Source: Paraburkholderia kirstenboschensis (GTDB lineage: Bacteria; Pseudomonadota; Gammaproteobacteria; Burkholderiales; Burkholderiaceae). From it: 64,000 bases of DNA. The stretch is taken from positions 310,001 to 374,000 of the forward strand of contig NZ_CAJHCR010000001.1 of assembly GCF_904848585.1 (NCBI RefSeq). Reading direction: 5' to 3'. The translations under genes and the position numbers were made by a program. Below, piece by piece: positions 41,664 through 52,778 of this stretch (position 1 is its first letter; each line of letters opens with the position of its first letter). The notes under the pieces were generated by a model, which searched no databases, had not been told where the DNA came from, and saw only the letters and a list, made by a program, of their open reading frames with translations.

Positions 41664-43028
41664 TCAGGCCGCGATCCGGGCGACGCGCGGCGCGTGCTGC
41701 CGCACGTCGTCGCGGCGATGCACGCGCTTGCCGGCCGCATACGTTTCATACACGGCGCGATCGTCGCCGAGCAGCGCGAAGGCGAACAGCAACTCTTCGA
41801 GCGATTCCGTGCGCGCGGTGCGGCGCGCGAGCAGCGGCGTTGCTCGTGGATCGAGCACGACGAAGTCCGCTTCCGATTTCGGCCTTAGCGTGCCCACCTT
41901 GTCTGCGAGATCGAGCGCTTCGGCCGCGCCCGCTGTCGCGAGATAGAACATGCGCGTAGCCGTCAGATGATGGCCCGTCAAACGCGCGACCTTGTGCGCT
42001 TCATTCATTGTTTGCAGCATCGAGAACGACGTGCCGCCGCCGACGTCGGTGGCGAGCGCAATCGGCATGCGGGCTTCATCGGCCTTGTCGAAGTCGAACA
42101 GACCGCTGCCGAGGAACAGGTTCGAGGTCGGACAATGCGACGCGACCGCGCCGGTTTCAGCCATGCGTCGCCGGTCTTGCGCGTCGAGATGAATGCAATG
42201 CCCATATACCGCCCGGCGGCGTAGCAGACCGTAGTGGTCGTAGATATCCAGATAGCTGCGGTGACCGGGGAAGAGACTGCTGACCCATTTCACTTCGTCG
42301 GTGTTTTCGGCGACGTGGCTCTGGATGAACACATCCGCATGCTTTCCCGCCAGCACGCCGCAAGCTTCCAGTTGCGCTTCGGTCGAGGTCGGCGCGAAAC
42401 GCGGCGTGAGCGCGTAAATTTGACGGCCGCGATTGTGCCAGCGGCCGATCAGCTCCGCGCTGTCGTCATAACCGGATTGCGCGGTGTCGCGCAGGAACTC
42501 CGGACAGTTGCGGTCCATCAGCACCTTGCCTGCCACCATGCGCAGATTGCGCGCTTCGCTTTCGGCAAAGAGCGCGTCGGCCGACTCCTTGTGCACCGTG
42601 CAGTACACAAGCGCGGTGGTCGTGCCGCAAGACAGCAGTTCTTCGAGGAAGAAGCTTGCCGTATCGCGTGCATAAGCCTGATCGGTGAAACGGCGCTCGG
42701 TCGGAAACGTGTACGTGTCGAGCCACGGCAACAGGCCAGGCGCAGGCGACGCGATCATGTCCGTCTGCGGATAATGAATGTGCGTGTCGATGAAGCCCGG
42801 CACGATCAGCTTGTCGCGCATGTCCTGAACCGGCGTACCCGGCGCGAGTTGCGACGCGAGCGCCGCGTACGCGCCCGCCGCGACGACATGGCCGTCTTCG
42901 ACGATCAGCAGGCCGTCCTCATTGAAGATCGCCGCATCGGGCGAGCGCGACGGATCGCCGTTGAATGTCAGCAATTGCGCGCGGAATGCCGATTGGGCCG
43001 GGTTAGCCGTTGTAGCCGGGTGAGTCAT
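41664..43028 (-). CDS. guaD: Guanine deaminase
   Basis: 454-aa amidohydrolase converting guanine to xanthine. Zinc ligands in PGFIDTHIHYPQTD, then HVAENTDE, YGHCIHLD and ATDVGGGTSFSM, with PTSNLFLGSGLF, typical of GuaD. The ATG at 43028 has GGAGA upstream. Last gene of the purine catabolism cluster, 81 bases after add. Confidence 0.95.
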   Translation of the reverse strand: MTHPATTANPAQSAFRAQLLTFNGDPSRSPDAAIFNEDGLLIVEDGHVVAAGAYAALASQLAPGTPVQDMRDKLIVPGFIDTHIHYPQTDMIASPAPGLLPWLDTYTFPTERRFTDQAYARDTASFFLEELLSCGTTTALVYCTVHKESADALFAESEARNLRMVAGKVLMDRNCPEFLRDTAQSGYDDSAELIGRWHNRGRQIYALTPRFAPTSTEAQLEACGVLAGKHADVFIQSHVAENTDEVKWVSSLFPGHRSYLDIYDHYGLLRRRAVYGHCIHLDAQDRRRMAETGAVASHCPTSNLFLGSGLFDFDKADEARMPIALATDVGGGTSFSMLQTMNEAHKVARLTGHHLTATRMFYLATAGAAEALDLADKVGTLRPKSEADFVVLDPRATPLLARRTARTESLEELLFAFALLGDDRAVYETYAAGKRVHRRDDVRQHAPRVARIAA

Positions 43029-43109
43029 GAGAAAACCGTCTCCGAATGTGAAAAGCTGTGCAGCGTGGAAGGCGGTGTTGCGATGCCCGCGCTGCAATAC
43101 GTCGGCCCT

Positions 43110-44162
<1,053 letters not shown>

Positions 44163-44224
44163 TCAGGAGTTCATTGGTGTCGTTGTGCGCCGGATGCGTG
44201 AGCGTAATGTCGATTCGCCGTTCG

Positions 44225-45241
44225 TCAAACCGTCTGCGCCGCGCGATGCAGGCCCGCGTTCGCTTCGACAGCTTGCAGCAGTTGCGCCGCCGCGGAAATC
44301 GCAATGATCTCCGGCGACTTGTCGACGATGCCATCCACGCCGAGCGGGCACTTCATCCGCGCAATCCGCGAAGGATCGATGCCGCGCGCGGCGAGCCGGT
44401 GTTCGAACTGCTTGCGCTTGCTGTGCGAGCCGATCATGCCGAAGAACGCAAAATCGCCGCGCCGCAGAATGCGCTCGGCCAGTTCCAGGTCGCGCGTATG
44501 GTTGTGCGTCATGACGATGAAGTACGTGTTTGGCGCGGCCGTGTCGACGGCTTCGTCAGGCGCGTCGTTCGCGTCGATCTTCACGTTGTGCGCGTGCAGC
44601 GATTCAACGGGCGGAAACTGCGCGTCGCGTTCGTCGACCCAGCGTACCGTGCAAGGTAGCGTGGCGAGCACGCGAACCAGAGCGGCGCCCACGTGCCCCG
44701 CGCCGAACAGCACGACTGGGAAGTCGCCTGGCGCAATGGTCTCGGTGAGCAGCGCGCCGCTGTCGTCGAAACCGGCGCCGTCCCACAGCAGGCAGTCGGC
44801 GGCATCGACGCCCGGCTCGGGGTCGGACAGCATCACTGCATCCGGTGCGGGGCCGAATGATACGCTACGCACCGTCGATTGACCCGCCGCCACGCGCTTC
44901 GCAAGCGACGTGATCCAGCCGAGATCGCCGATGTCGAGCCGTTCGAACGCGAGTATCACCGCGCCGCCGCAGCATTGCCCGAGACTGGGCCCGAGCGCGA
45001 AACGCTCGAGCCGGCGCATATGCGGCGAGCGCATGCCGTCGCGCAACACCTGGCGCGCGGTCTCGATCGCTTTCCATTCGAGGTGTCCGCCGCCGATCGT
45101 GTGTTTCGCCGAATCGCGCGTGACGATCATCTTGGTGCCGGCCTCGCGGGGCGCCGAACCTTCGACGCGCGCGACCGTCACCAGCACGGCGGCGTCGCCG
45201 TGCGCGAGCAGTTGTTGCAGGTCAGGTAGCCATGCTTGCAT
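44225..45241 (-). CDS. xdhC: Xanthine dehydrogenase accessory protein XdhC
   Basis: 338 aa; binds the molybdenum cofactor, promotes its sulfuration and insertion into XdhB. N-terminal XdhC domain with GSAPREAGTKMIV and IGGGHLEWKAIE, plus LGQCCGGAV; C-terminal Rossmann domain with VVLFGAGHVGAALV and FFGMIGSHSKRKQFE. It follows xdhB after a 152-base gap. Confidence 0.95.
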   Translation of the reverse strand: MQAWLPDLQQLLAHGDAAVLVTVARVEGSAPREAGTKMIVTRDSAKHTIGGGHLEWKAIETARQVLRDGMRSPHMRRLERFALGPSLGQCCGGAVILAFERLDIGDLGWITSLAKRVAAGQSTVRSVSFGPAPDAVMLSDPEPGVDAADCLLWDGAGFDDSGALLTETIAPGDFPVVLFGAGHVGAALVRVLATLPCTVRWVDERDAQFPPVESLHAHNVKIDANDAPDEAVDTAAPNTYFIVMTHNHTRDLELAERILRRGDFAFFGMIGSHSKRKQFEHRLAARGIDPSRIARMKCPLGVDGIVDKSPEIIAISAAAQLLQAVEANAGLHRAAQTV

Positions 45242-45393
45242 CCGACGAATCTCCGTACAGTGCCGCTCGGGGTTTCCATGCGGCCGGTTGAGCTTGGCGC
45301 GAGGCGATCGTGTCGCGCCGGGCGTGGCTGTGAGTCACTTGCGTTCGCTGCGCTTCGCCCGGATGTGCGCCTCGGTTGTCTGTTTCGCGCATG

Positions 45394-47844
45394 TCAGGCA
45401 TTCGTGTCGCTGGTTGTCGCTTCTTTGCTCGTGCCTTGCGCGGATGCCCGCTCGCTCGCGCTTTGTGCGTGCAGCGCATCCAGTGCATCGAGGATCGCTT
45501 CGGGCGTCGCGGGCGCGCGCAACATCGGCGCATGCTGTGCGGACGGCACCGCGGCTGCAATCGCGTCGCGAATCGCGAGGAACACGGAGAACGGCAACAG
45601 CAACGGCGGCTCGCCGACAGCCTTCGAGCGGAACACTGTCGGCTCCGCGTTCGGGTTCTGATAAAGCCGCACGTGGAACGCGGCGGGCGTATCGTTCACA
45701 GCCGGAATCTTGTACGTGGACGGTGCATGCGTCATCAGACGGCCATCGCGGTTCCACCATAACTCTTCGGTCGTGAGCCAGCCCATGCCCTGAATAAAGC
45801 CGCCTTCGACCTGACCCAGATCGATCGCGGGATTGATCGACTGACCGGCGTCGTGCAGTACATCGGCGCGCAGCAGTTTCCATTCGCCGGTCAGCGTGTC
45901 GATCACCACTTCGGACACGGCCGCGCCATACGCGAAGTAATAAAACGGATGACCGGTCAGCGTCTTCGCGTCCCAATGCACTTTCGGCGTCGCGTAGAAA
46001 CCGTCCGACCACAACTGCACGCGCGCGAGATAGGCGGCGCCGACCACTTGATCGAAGGGCATCGCACCGCCGTTCACCATGACCTCGCCGTTCGCGAAGC
46101 TCACGTCGTCCGCATTGCCGCCGAGTTGTTTCGCCACGAGTTCGGCGAGCCTCGCGCGAATGGTTCGCGCGGCGGCTTCCGCAGCCTTGCCGTTCAGATC
46201 GCTGCCGGTGGAAGCCGCGGTCGCCGACGTGTTGGCGATCTTCGACGTATCGGTTGCGCTCACTCGCACGCGCGAGAGCGGCAAGCCGAACTCGTTCGCG
46301 ACGACTTGCGCGACCTTCGTGTTGAGCCCCTGACCCATCTCGGTGCCGCCGTGATTGACGAGCACCGAGCCGTCCTTATAAACATGCACCAGTGCGCCGG
46401 CCTGATTCAGAAACGGCACGTTGAACGAGATGCCGAACTTGACCGGCGAAAACGCGAGGCCGCGCTTGAGTACCGGGCTCTTCGCATTGAACTCGGCGAT
46501 CGCTGCGCGGCGCGCGCGATAGTCGCTCGAGTCGAGCAGATCGTCGGTCAACGGCGCGATGATGTTGTCTTCGACGCGCTGTCCATACGGAGTCGTATCG
46601 CGTTCGCCTATGCCGTAGTAGTTGGCGAGGCGTACGTCTAGCGGATCGTGGTTCAGTTGACGCGCAATGCTGTCGAGCATCACTTCCATCACGAGGGCGC
46701 CTTGCGGGCCGCCAAAGCCGCGGAACGCGGTGTTCGACTGCGTGTTGGTTTTGCAGCACAGCGCGACGATGTCGACGTCGGACAGGTAGTACGCGTTATC
46801 GAAATGACACACTGCGCGCGTCGCGACGGCGCCGGAGAGGTCAGCGGAATAGCCGGCGCGCAACGCAATTTCCACGCGCGCGCCGAGAATGCGGCCATTG
46901 TCGTCGAAGCCCGCTTCGTATTCGTAGATCGCGTCGTGCCGCTTGCCGGTGATCATGAAGTCGTCGTCGCGATCGGCCCGCAGTTTGACCGGGCGACGCA
47001 GCAGCTTCGCCGCGAGCGACGCCACGCAGGCAAAGAGCGCCGATTGCGATTCCTTGCCGCCGAAGCCGCCGCCCATCCGGCGGCACTCGCAAACCACGTT
47101 ATGCGCGGGCCAGTCGAGCATATGCGCGACGACCTGCTGCATTTCGCTCGGATGCTGCGTCGAGCTGTAGACGAGCATGCCGTCCATCTCTTTCGGCACC
47201 GCATACGCGACCTGGCCTTCGAGATAGAACTGCTCCTGGCCGCCAACTTCGAACGTGCCGCGAATTCTGTTCGGCGCGGCGGCGATCTTCGCGTCCGGAT
47301 CGCCGCGTTTCAGATGAAGCGGCGGCAGCACGAACTGTTTGGCGGCCTTCGCGTCCGCCGGCGTGAGAATCGCGTCGAGCGGCTCATAGCGGATCACGTC
47401 GTCGCTTTTCGCGAGCGCCGCGGCGCGGCGCGCGAGCTCGTGGCTCTCCGCTATCACGGCGAACACGGGCTGACCGAGGTACGGCACTTCGTTTACGGCG
47501 AGAATCGGGTCGTCGTGCAGCACCGGGCCGCAATTGTTCTCACCGGGGATGTCTTCGGCGGTCAGCACCGCAATGACGCCGGGCGCTTTTTTCACCGCTT
47601 CGAGATCCATCGACACGATGCGCGCGTGCGCATGCCGCGACAAGCCAAGCGCCGCGTGCAGCGTGCCTTGCAGTTCGGCGATGTCGTCGGTGTACGTCGC
47701 CTCGCCGCTCACGTGCAGCGCGGCCGATTCATGCGGCAGCGCGACACCGATCGCGGCTTCGGGTTGCTGCGGGGCGGCGTGGTTTTCAGACGGGCTTTCC
47801 GCCTGCCTTGCTGCGCGTTCGACAAAAGCATCGGTGCGGTTCAT
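45394..47844 (-). CDS. xdhB: Xanthine dehydrogenase molybdopterin-binding subunit
   Basis: 816 aa from the ATG at 47844, overlapping the xdhA stop (ATGA). Moco-binding motifs GGQEQFYLEGQVAYAV, CRRMGGGFGGKE, AFRGFGGPQG, GGTEMGQGLNTK and the C-terminal SKAVGEPPLLL with the catalytic Glu are intact. Oxidises hypoxanthine and xanthine to urate. The last 25 residues are low complexity and variable. The upstream open frame lies inside xdhA. Confidence 0.95.
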   Translation of the reverse strand: MNRTDAFVERAARQAESPSENHAAPQQPEAAIGVALPHESAALHVSGEATYTDDIAELQGTLHAALGLSRHAHARIVSMDLEAVKKAPGVIAVLTAEDIPGENNCGPVLHDDPILAVNEVPYLGQPVFAVIAESHELARRAAALAKSDDVIRYEPLDAILTPADAKAAKQFVLPPLHLKRGDPDAKIAAAPNRIRGTFEVGGQEQFYLEGQVAYAVPKEMDGMLVYSSTQHPSEMQQVVAHMLDWPAHNVVCECRRMGGGFGGKESQSALFACVASLAAKLLRRPVKLRADRDDDFMITGKRHDAIYEYEAGFDDNGRILGARVEIALRAGYSADLSGAVATRAVCHFDNAYYLSDVDIVALCCKTNTQSNTAFRGFGGPQGALVMEVMLDSIARQLNHDPLDVRLANYYGIGERDTTPYGQRVEDNIIAPLTDDLLDSSDYRARRAAIAEFNAKSPVLKRGLAFSPVKFGISFNVPFLNQAGALVHVYKDGSVLVNHGGTEMGQGLNTKVAQVVANEFGLPLSRVRVSATDTSKIANTSATAASTGSDLNGKAAEAAARTIRARLAELVAKQLGGNADDVSFANGEVMVNGGAMPFDQVVGAAYLARVQLWSDGFYATPKVHWDAKTLTGHPFYYFAYGAAVSEVVIDTLTGEWKLLRADVLHDAGQSINPAIDLGQVEGGFIQGMGWLTTEELWWNRDGRLMTHAPSTYKIPAVNDTPAAFHVRLYQNPNAEPTVFRSKAVGEPPLLLPFSVFLAIRDAIAAAVPSAQHAPMLRAPATPEAILDALDALHAQSASERASAQGTSKEATTSDTNA

Positions 47845-49388
47845 CACGACGGCTCCTTCACGATCGCGTCCGCCGCGCCGGCTTCGAACGCGAATGCATT
47901 CACGTCGAAGAGCGCGAGCGGCGCGTCGTCGCGCGTTTCCAGATGGAAGCGCCACAGCAGGTTGCTTGCCACTTTCAGCCGATAGTCGCTCGATGCGCGC
48001 ATGTCGGTGAGCGGCTGGTAGTCGGCGGCGAGTGCGTCCATGGCCTGCCGCGCGGTGCTTTCGTTCCACGCCGAGCCGGTCAGTGCGGCTTCGGTTTGCG
48101 TGGCCCGCTTCGGCGTTGCGGCCATGCCGCCGAATGCGACGCGAGCCTCGACGATCGTGCCGCCTTCGCCGATATGCAAAGCGAAGGCTGCACAGACTGC
48201 GGAGATGTCCTGATCGTAGCGCTTGGACACTTTGTAGGTGCGAAAGCGCAGGTTGCCCGCCGGCCGCGGCACGCGCAGCGCGGCGACGAATTCACCCGCC
48301 GCGAGCGCGGTTTTCTGATAGCCGAGATAAAACCCGTCGAGGGGCAGCGTGCGCGTTCTGGTGCCGTGACGTAGCACGACTTCGGCGTCGAGCGCGAGCA
48401 GCGCGGGCATCGAATCGCCGATCGGCGAGCCGTTTGCAACATTGCCGCCGAGCGTTCCGGCATTGCGGATCGGCAGCGACGCGAAGCGCGTCCAAAGCTC
48501 GGCGAGTTCGGGATAGTCGGCAGCGAGAGCCGCATACGCGTCTTCGAGCGTGACGGCCGCGCCGATGGTGAGCGTCTGCGCATCGCGCTCGATCGTCTTC
48601 AATTCGCGCACGTTGCCGATGTACAGAACGTCGCCGAGATCGCGGAACTGCTTGGTGACCCACAGGCCGACGTCAGTGCTGCCGGCCACGATCCGGGCTT
48701 GCGGATGTTCGGCGCGAAGCCGCGCAAATGCGTCGAGCGCGAGCGGCGCGTAAAACGCTGGCGCACCGAAGGCGGCGCCGCGCGTGTCGGGCGCACGGTA
48801 CTCGAAGGTGTCGCTGCGTTGCAGTTCGCGCAGCGCCTCCTCGACAGCCTTGCGGTCGAGCGTCACGCGCGGATATTGCGCGTAGTCGAACATTTTCTGC
48901 GATGCGTCCACGATCGGCCGGTAGCCGGTGCAGCGGCACAGGTTGCCGGAGAGCGCGGTGTTGATTTCGTCGCGCGTCGGCAGGCCGGCAGCGGCCGGCT
49001 GGTTTTCGTAGAGCGCCCACATCGACATCACGAAGCCCGGCGTGCAGAAACCGCACTGCGAGCCGTGACAGTCGACCATCGCCTGTTGCACGGGATGCAG
49101 CGTGCCGTCCGCGGCGCGCAGGTCTTCGACCGTGAACAGGGCTTTGCCGTCGAGCGTGGGCAGGAACTGGATGCAGGCGTTGACCGCTTTCAGCGCAAGC
49201 GCGCCTTGCGCGTCGAGTTCGCCGATCACCACCGTGCAGGCACCACAGTCGCCTTCAGCGCAGCCTTCCTTGGTGCCGGTGCAATGCAGATCTTCGCGCA
49301 GATGCTGGAGCACGGTGCGCGATGCGGGGACGCCAGAGATCTCGTGGACGGACCCCTGGCGATAAAAGCGGATGGTTTGCGTTGTCAT
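47844..49388 (-). CDS. xdhA: Xanthine dehydrogenase FeS/FAD subunit
   Basis: 514 aa. Two [2Fe-2S] clusters: EGCAEGDCGACTVV and QCGFCTPGF...GNLCRCTGYRPI in the first 160 residues; then an FAD domain with RIVAGSTDVGLW and RNAGTLGGNVANGSPIGD. Passes electrons from XdhB to NAD. First gene of the xdhABC-add-guaD cluster. The frame extends to 49472 without family support. Confidence 0.95.
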   Translation of the reverse strand: MTTQTIRFYRQGSVHEISGVPASRTVLQHLREDLHCTGTKEGCAEGDCGACTVVIGELDAQGALALKAVNACIQFLPTLDGKALFTVEDLRAADGTLHPVQQAMVDCHGSQCGFCTPGFVMSMWALYENQPAAAGLPTRDEINTALSGNLCRCTGYRPIVDASQKMFDYAQYPRVTLDRKAVEEALRELQRSDTFEYRAPDTRGAAFGAPAFYAPLALDAFARLRAEHPQARIVAGSTDVGLWVTKQFRDLGDVLYIGNVRELKTIERDAQTLTIGAAVTLEDAYAALAADYPELAELWTRFASLPIRNAGTLGGNVANGSPIGDSMPALLALDAEVVLRHGTRTRTLPLDGFYLGYQKTALAAGEFVAALRVPRPAGNLRFRTYKVSKRYDQDISAVCAAFALHIGEGGTIVEARVAFGGMAATPKRATQTEAALTGSAWNESTARQAMDALAADYQPLTDMRASSDYRLKVASNLLWRFHLETRDDAPLALFDVNAFAFEAGAADAIVKEPS

Positions 49389-49930
49389 GGCGAATCCAGA
49401 AGACAGTGCGGACCGGGCGCGCGTTACGCATGGGGTCGCGCCAAAGCCGGCCTCGCGCACGTAGATCGCCATCCATATCCGAAGATAGCATTACGGCGCC
49501 CCAAAAATATTTCCGATGTCGCATGAAGCTTATTCGGGACATGCAATGAGATAAGTCCGATTTGAGTCGGATTCGCTTCGCGCGGGGAAGTTGCGTCGTG
49601 CGAGGAGGAGCGCGAGACGCACCGCCGAGACACAGGCGGGAGCAGGCCGGAACTACGCGGGCAGCAGCAGCGGGGGACAGTGGGGAGCAGCGGGAAGGGG
49701 CGGAATGCGAACCAGGCGGAGCGCCGTGCCTACGGTTCAGAAGCGCCGGAAACCGGGGCGCGCAATGCAGGCAGCAACCGGATCGGCAAAAAAAGGAGAA
49801 AGGCAAAACCCGACACAGCGCAGATGCAGCCGCGATTCACACAGGCGCTCTCACTGCGGCGGTCTTCGCCTTCGAGCCGCGCCGTTAAGCGCGGGGCAGA
49901 TGCAAGCGCCGTCTCGAACCGGCAAATCCC
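49389..49930. other. Intergenic region upstream of xdhA
   Basis: About 540 bases. 49490-49560 is AT-richer and should hold the xdhA promoter; an inverted repeat TCCGA-N6-TCGGA lies at 49556-49571. 49590-49810 is strongly purine-biased on the forward strand with runs of G. Frames there (for example 49562-49888) are Arg/Gly/Ala-rich and look like composition artefacts. Confidence 0.5.
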
Positions 49931-50440
49931 TCAAGCAATACGTCTACGATTGCGCACGAGGCTAATCGCCAGCGGAACAAAAGCCAGCACGAAGCCGGCC
50001 AGCGCCCACATCGGCAGCGTCAGTCCCAGAATCGGCGGATAGGCGGTTTCGCATAGCCCGGCCACCTTGAACACGCCCGGCAGCCAATGCGCGGGCGGCA
50101 AACTGTCGACGATCGGCTGCAGCGCGTCGAAGCCGCAGCTAAAGCCCGGATTCGCCTGCACATACACGTGCCGGACCGCGGTCACGATGCCCGCCAGTGC
50201 CGACAACGCCGCCATCGCTTCGAGCAGACGCACGCCGCGCCAGCTGTGAAACCGCGCGCCGAGGAAAGCGAAGATCGCGATCAACAGGAAGAAATAGCGC
50301 TGGATGATGCACAGCGGGCACGGGTCCTCGTGCTTGAAGTACTGCAGGTACAGCGCGCCGGCCACGAGGCCGACGCAGATCAGGCCAAGCAGGACCAGCA
50401 GGGAGCGCTCGCGGCGCAGCATCGCATTGTCGTTGTTCAT
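49931..50440 (-). CDS. dsbB: Disulfide bond formation protein B
   Basis: 169-aa inner membrane protein with four transmembrane segments. First periplasmic cysteine pair CPLC at 41-44 ([11 protein letters not shown]) and a second pair in GFSCGF and GLCETA. Reoxidises DsbA and passes electrons to ubiquinone. Monocistronic. Confidence 0.95.
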   Translation of the reverse strand: MNNDNAMLRRERSLLVLLGLICVGLVAGALYLQYFKHEDPCPLCIIQRYFFLLIAIFAFLGARFHSWRGVRLLEAMAALSALAGIVTAVRHVYVQANPGFSCGFDALQPIVDSLPPAHWLPGVFKVAGLCETAYPPILGLTLPMWALAGFVLAFVPLAISLVRNRRRIA

Positions 50441-50564
50441 GGATCGTGTGGCGGTTGTGTGGCTGTTGTGTAGCCGTCAATAAGCGGAAAGGGCGAGTGC
50501 CCGCGATTTTAGCGCGAACCCCCGCCCCCACGACGCCGCACCCGCACGCAAACCGTGACGCCGC

Positions 50565-51944
50565 TCAGCGAATTGAGTTGAGCACGGCTTCGGCGCCCCG
50601 GCCGATTGCTAGAAGCGCATCGTCGGCGTGCGGCGCGCCTGCCAGCATCAGGCCGACCGGTGCGTCTCCCCGCATATGGCAGGGCAGCGACAGCGAGCAG
50701 GCGTCGAGGAAGTTGAACACGCCCGGGTTGCGCAGCATCAGCGCGTTGGTGCGGCCGAAGACGTCATCGTCGGAAACGAGTTCGGCGACGCGCGGCGGCA
50801 GCATCGGCACGGTCGGCGCGACTACCACGTCGAAGCGCTGCCACAGCGTGCGGGCGGCTTCGGCGAGCATCGCGTCGCGCTCGGCGAGCAGGTCCAGATA
50901 GTCGGCCGCGCTGGCCGGCTGGCCTTTGAGAATGCGCACCAGCACGCGCGGATCGTATTGCTCGCGGTGTTTCTCCAGCAAAGGACGATGCCACGCATAC
51001 GCTTCGATCGGCGAAAAGCCGAAGCGGTTGATGTCCGGCAGACGGTCGAGCGGTGCGAAGCGCACTTCGCTGACAATCGCTCCGGCCGCTTCGAGGTGCT
51101 TGAGCGCGGTGTCGACGGCCGCCGCGACCTCGGGCTCGACGCCGTCGGTAACGTAGTTGGTCAGTACGCCGAGGCGCACGCCTTCGAGCGGGCGCGCGGC
51201 CGGCACGCGCGGTTCGAGCCCGGCGAGCATGCGGTCCACCAGCGCGCAGCACGCCACCGAGACGCCGATGGGGCCGAACGAATCGAGCGTCGACGAAAGC
51301 GGCACGCCGCCTTGCTTCGGGATGCGCGCGGCGGTCGGCTTGAAGCCGGTCAGGCCGCACAGCGCGGAAGGAATGCGAATCGAGCCGCCGGTGTCGGTGC
51401 CGAGCGCGATGGCGGCCATGCCGTCCGCGACGGAAGCCGCAGCGCCCGACGACGAGCCACCCGAGATCCGCTCGTCGCCCTTTACATCGCGCCGGTAGGG
51501 CGACAGCGGGTTCCCGTAGTGCGGATTGAGTCCGAGCCCGGAAAACGCGAATTCGCTCATATTGGTGCGTCCGACGATCACCGCGCCCGCCCGCTTCAGG
51601 CGCGCGACGGCGACGGCGTCTTCCCTGGCGGCGGGCGCGTCGGCAAGCACGGTCGAACCGGCGCGGGTCGGCTGGCCTTCGATGTCGAACAGATCCTTCA
51701 CCGAGACCGGAATGCCGGCGAGCGGCGAGAGTACCGTGCCGGCGGCGCGCAAACGGTCGTGCGCGTCGGCGGCCTGGCGTGCGCCGTCTGCGTCGACGTG
51801 CATGAAGGCGACCGCGCCCTGGCCGGCAGGATCGGCGATCCGTTCGAGCGCTGTTTCGACGAGCGCGCGGCTCGTGGTGCGCCCCGCGGCGAGGTCGGCG
51901 GCGAGTTGGGCAAGCGGCGGGAAGGGCGTGAATTCAGTGGCCAT
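50565..51944 (-). CDS. Amidase signature family hydrolase
   Basis: 459 aa. The Ser-Ser-Lys triad is visible: SVKDLFD (Lys about 82), GGSSSGAAASVADG (about 160) and GTDTGGSIRIPSALCG with the nucleophile Ser. Hydrolyses an amide of unknown kind. It follows a GntR regulator, an MFS carrier and a DUF2848 protein in the same direction, which suggests breakdown of an imported amide or carbamoyl compound. No AtzF-type C-terminal extension, so not allophanate hydrolase. Confidence 0.9.
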   Translation of the reverse strand: MATEFTPFPPLAQLAADLAAGRTTSRALVETALERIADPAGQGAVAFMHVDADGARQAADAHDRLRAAGTVLSPLAGIPVSVKDLFDIEGQPTRAGSTVLADAPAAREDAVAVARLKRAGAVIVGRTNMSEFAFSGLGLNPHYGNPLSPYRRDVKGDERISGGSSSGAAASVADGMAAIALGTDTGGSIRIPSALCGLTGFKPTAARIPKQGGVPLSSTLDSFGPIGVSVACCALVDRMLAGLEPRVPAARPLEGVRLGVLTNYVTDGVEPEVAAAVDTALKHLEAAGAIVSEVRFAPLDRLPDINRFGFSPIEAYAWHRPLLEKHREQYDPRVLVRILKGQPASAADYLDLLAERDAMLAEAARTLWQRFDVVVAPTVPMLPPRVAELVSDDDVFGRTNALMLRNPGVFNFLDACSLSLPCHMRGDAPVGLMLAGAPHADDALLAIGRGAEAVLNSIR

Positions 51945-51992
51945 GATGTCGTTCGATCCGGTTGGTCTGCGTGAAGCCGCTTACGTAACGGT

Positions 51993-52673
51993 TTAGATGC
52001 GGTTGAAAAGCGTCGCGCGGAATGCCTCGATATGTTTCTGCACCGAGCGTTTCGCGCCTTCGGCGTCGCGCTCGCGCAGCAGGCGGAACAGTTCGAGGTG
52101 TTCTTCGTGCACGTCTTCGAGATGATGCGGCTCGGAGAGTGAAATGAACCAGAAGCGCAATGAGCGCTCATGCAGTCCGCGCAGGATGTCGGCGAGCACC
52201 GCATTGCGCGAGGCGGCCGAAATGGCCAGATGGAACTCGCGGTCAATGTCCATCATGCCTTCTATGTCATGCGCGGCGACGCACACGGCCGAGCGCTCCA
52301 GCAGCGCCTGCATCGCGTCGTAGTCGTGCTGCTGCGCGTGACGCGCGGCGAGTTCGACGCAGTAGCTTTCGTTGACGAGGCGCACGTCGATGATCGCGAG
52401 CACGTCGTCGAGCGAAACCGGGCGCACCATGATGCCCTTGCGCGGCATGATGGTCAGCATCCCTTCGTGCACGAGCCGGTGCAGCGCCTGATGCACCGGC
52501 GTCCTGCCGATGCCGGTCAGCGCCATCAGCTCCGCTTCGTTGAGCACCTCGCTCGGCCGCAAACGCATCGTGATGATCTCGCGCTTGACGAACGCATAAG
52601 CCTGCTCGGCGAGACTCGCGTTGGCGGTCGCTCGGGTGGGCCGTGGAGGGCGGGCGGTCTGCAAAAGCGTCAT
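51993..52673 (-). CDS. GntR family regulator (FadR/FCD subfamily)
   Basis: 226 aa from the ATG at 52673. N-terminal winged helix (AYAFVKREIITMRLRPSEVL, LNEAELMALTGIGRTPVHQAL, RKGIMVRPV) and C-terminal FCD domain (ESYCVELAARHA, MDIDREFHLAISAAS, HEEHLELFRLL with metal-binding His). Likely a repressor of the surrounding operon relieved by its substrate. No strong ribosome binding site; an alternative ATG exists at 52706. Confidence 0.88.
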   Translation of the reverse strand: MTLLQTARPPRPTRATANASLAEQAYAFVKREIITMRLRPSEVLNEAELMALTGIGRTPVHQALHRLVHEGMLTIMPRKGIMVRPVSLDDVLAIIDVRLVNESYCVELAARHAQQHDYDAMQALLERSAVCVAAHDIEGMMDIDREFHLAISAASRNAVLADILRGLHERSLRFWFISLSEPHHLEDVHEEHLELFRLLRERDAEGAKRSVQKHIEAFRATLFNRI

Positions 52674-52778
52674 GTGAAGAAGGAGCGGACGATGTCGTCC
52701 GCGCATTGTAGAGCAAGGTCGAGCGAGGTTTTCGCGGGCGAGGCTTAGGCCAGACAGGCCACCTCAACTATTGATACC

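Noticed and set aside
46648..47985. Rightward 445-aa open frame
   Set aside because: Antisense shadow of xdhB.
49562..49888. 108-aa rightward frame upstream of dsbB
   Set aside because: Composition-driven Arg/Gly/Ala product in a purine-biased stretch, no start signal.
50628..51974. Rightward 448-aa open frame
   Set aside because: Antisense shadow of the amidase; Arg-rich, no motif.
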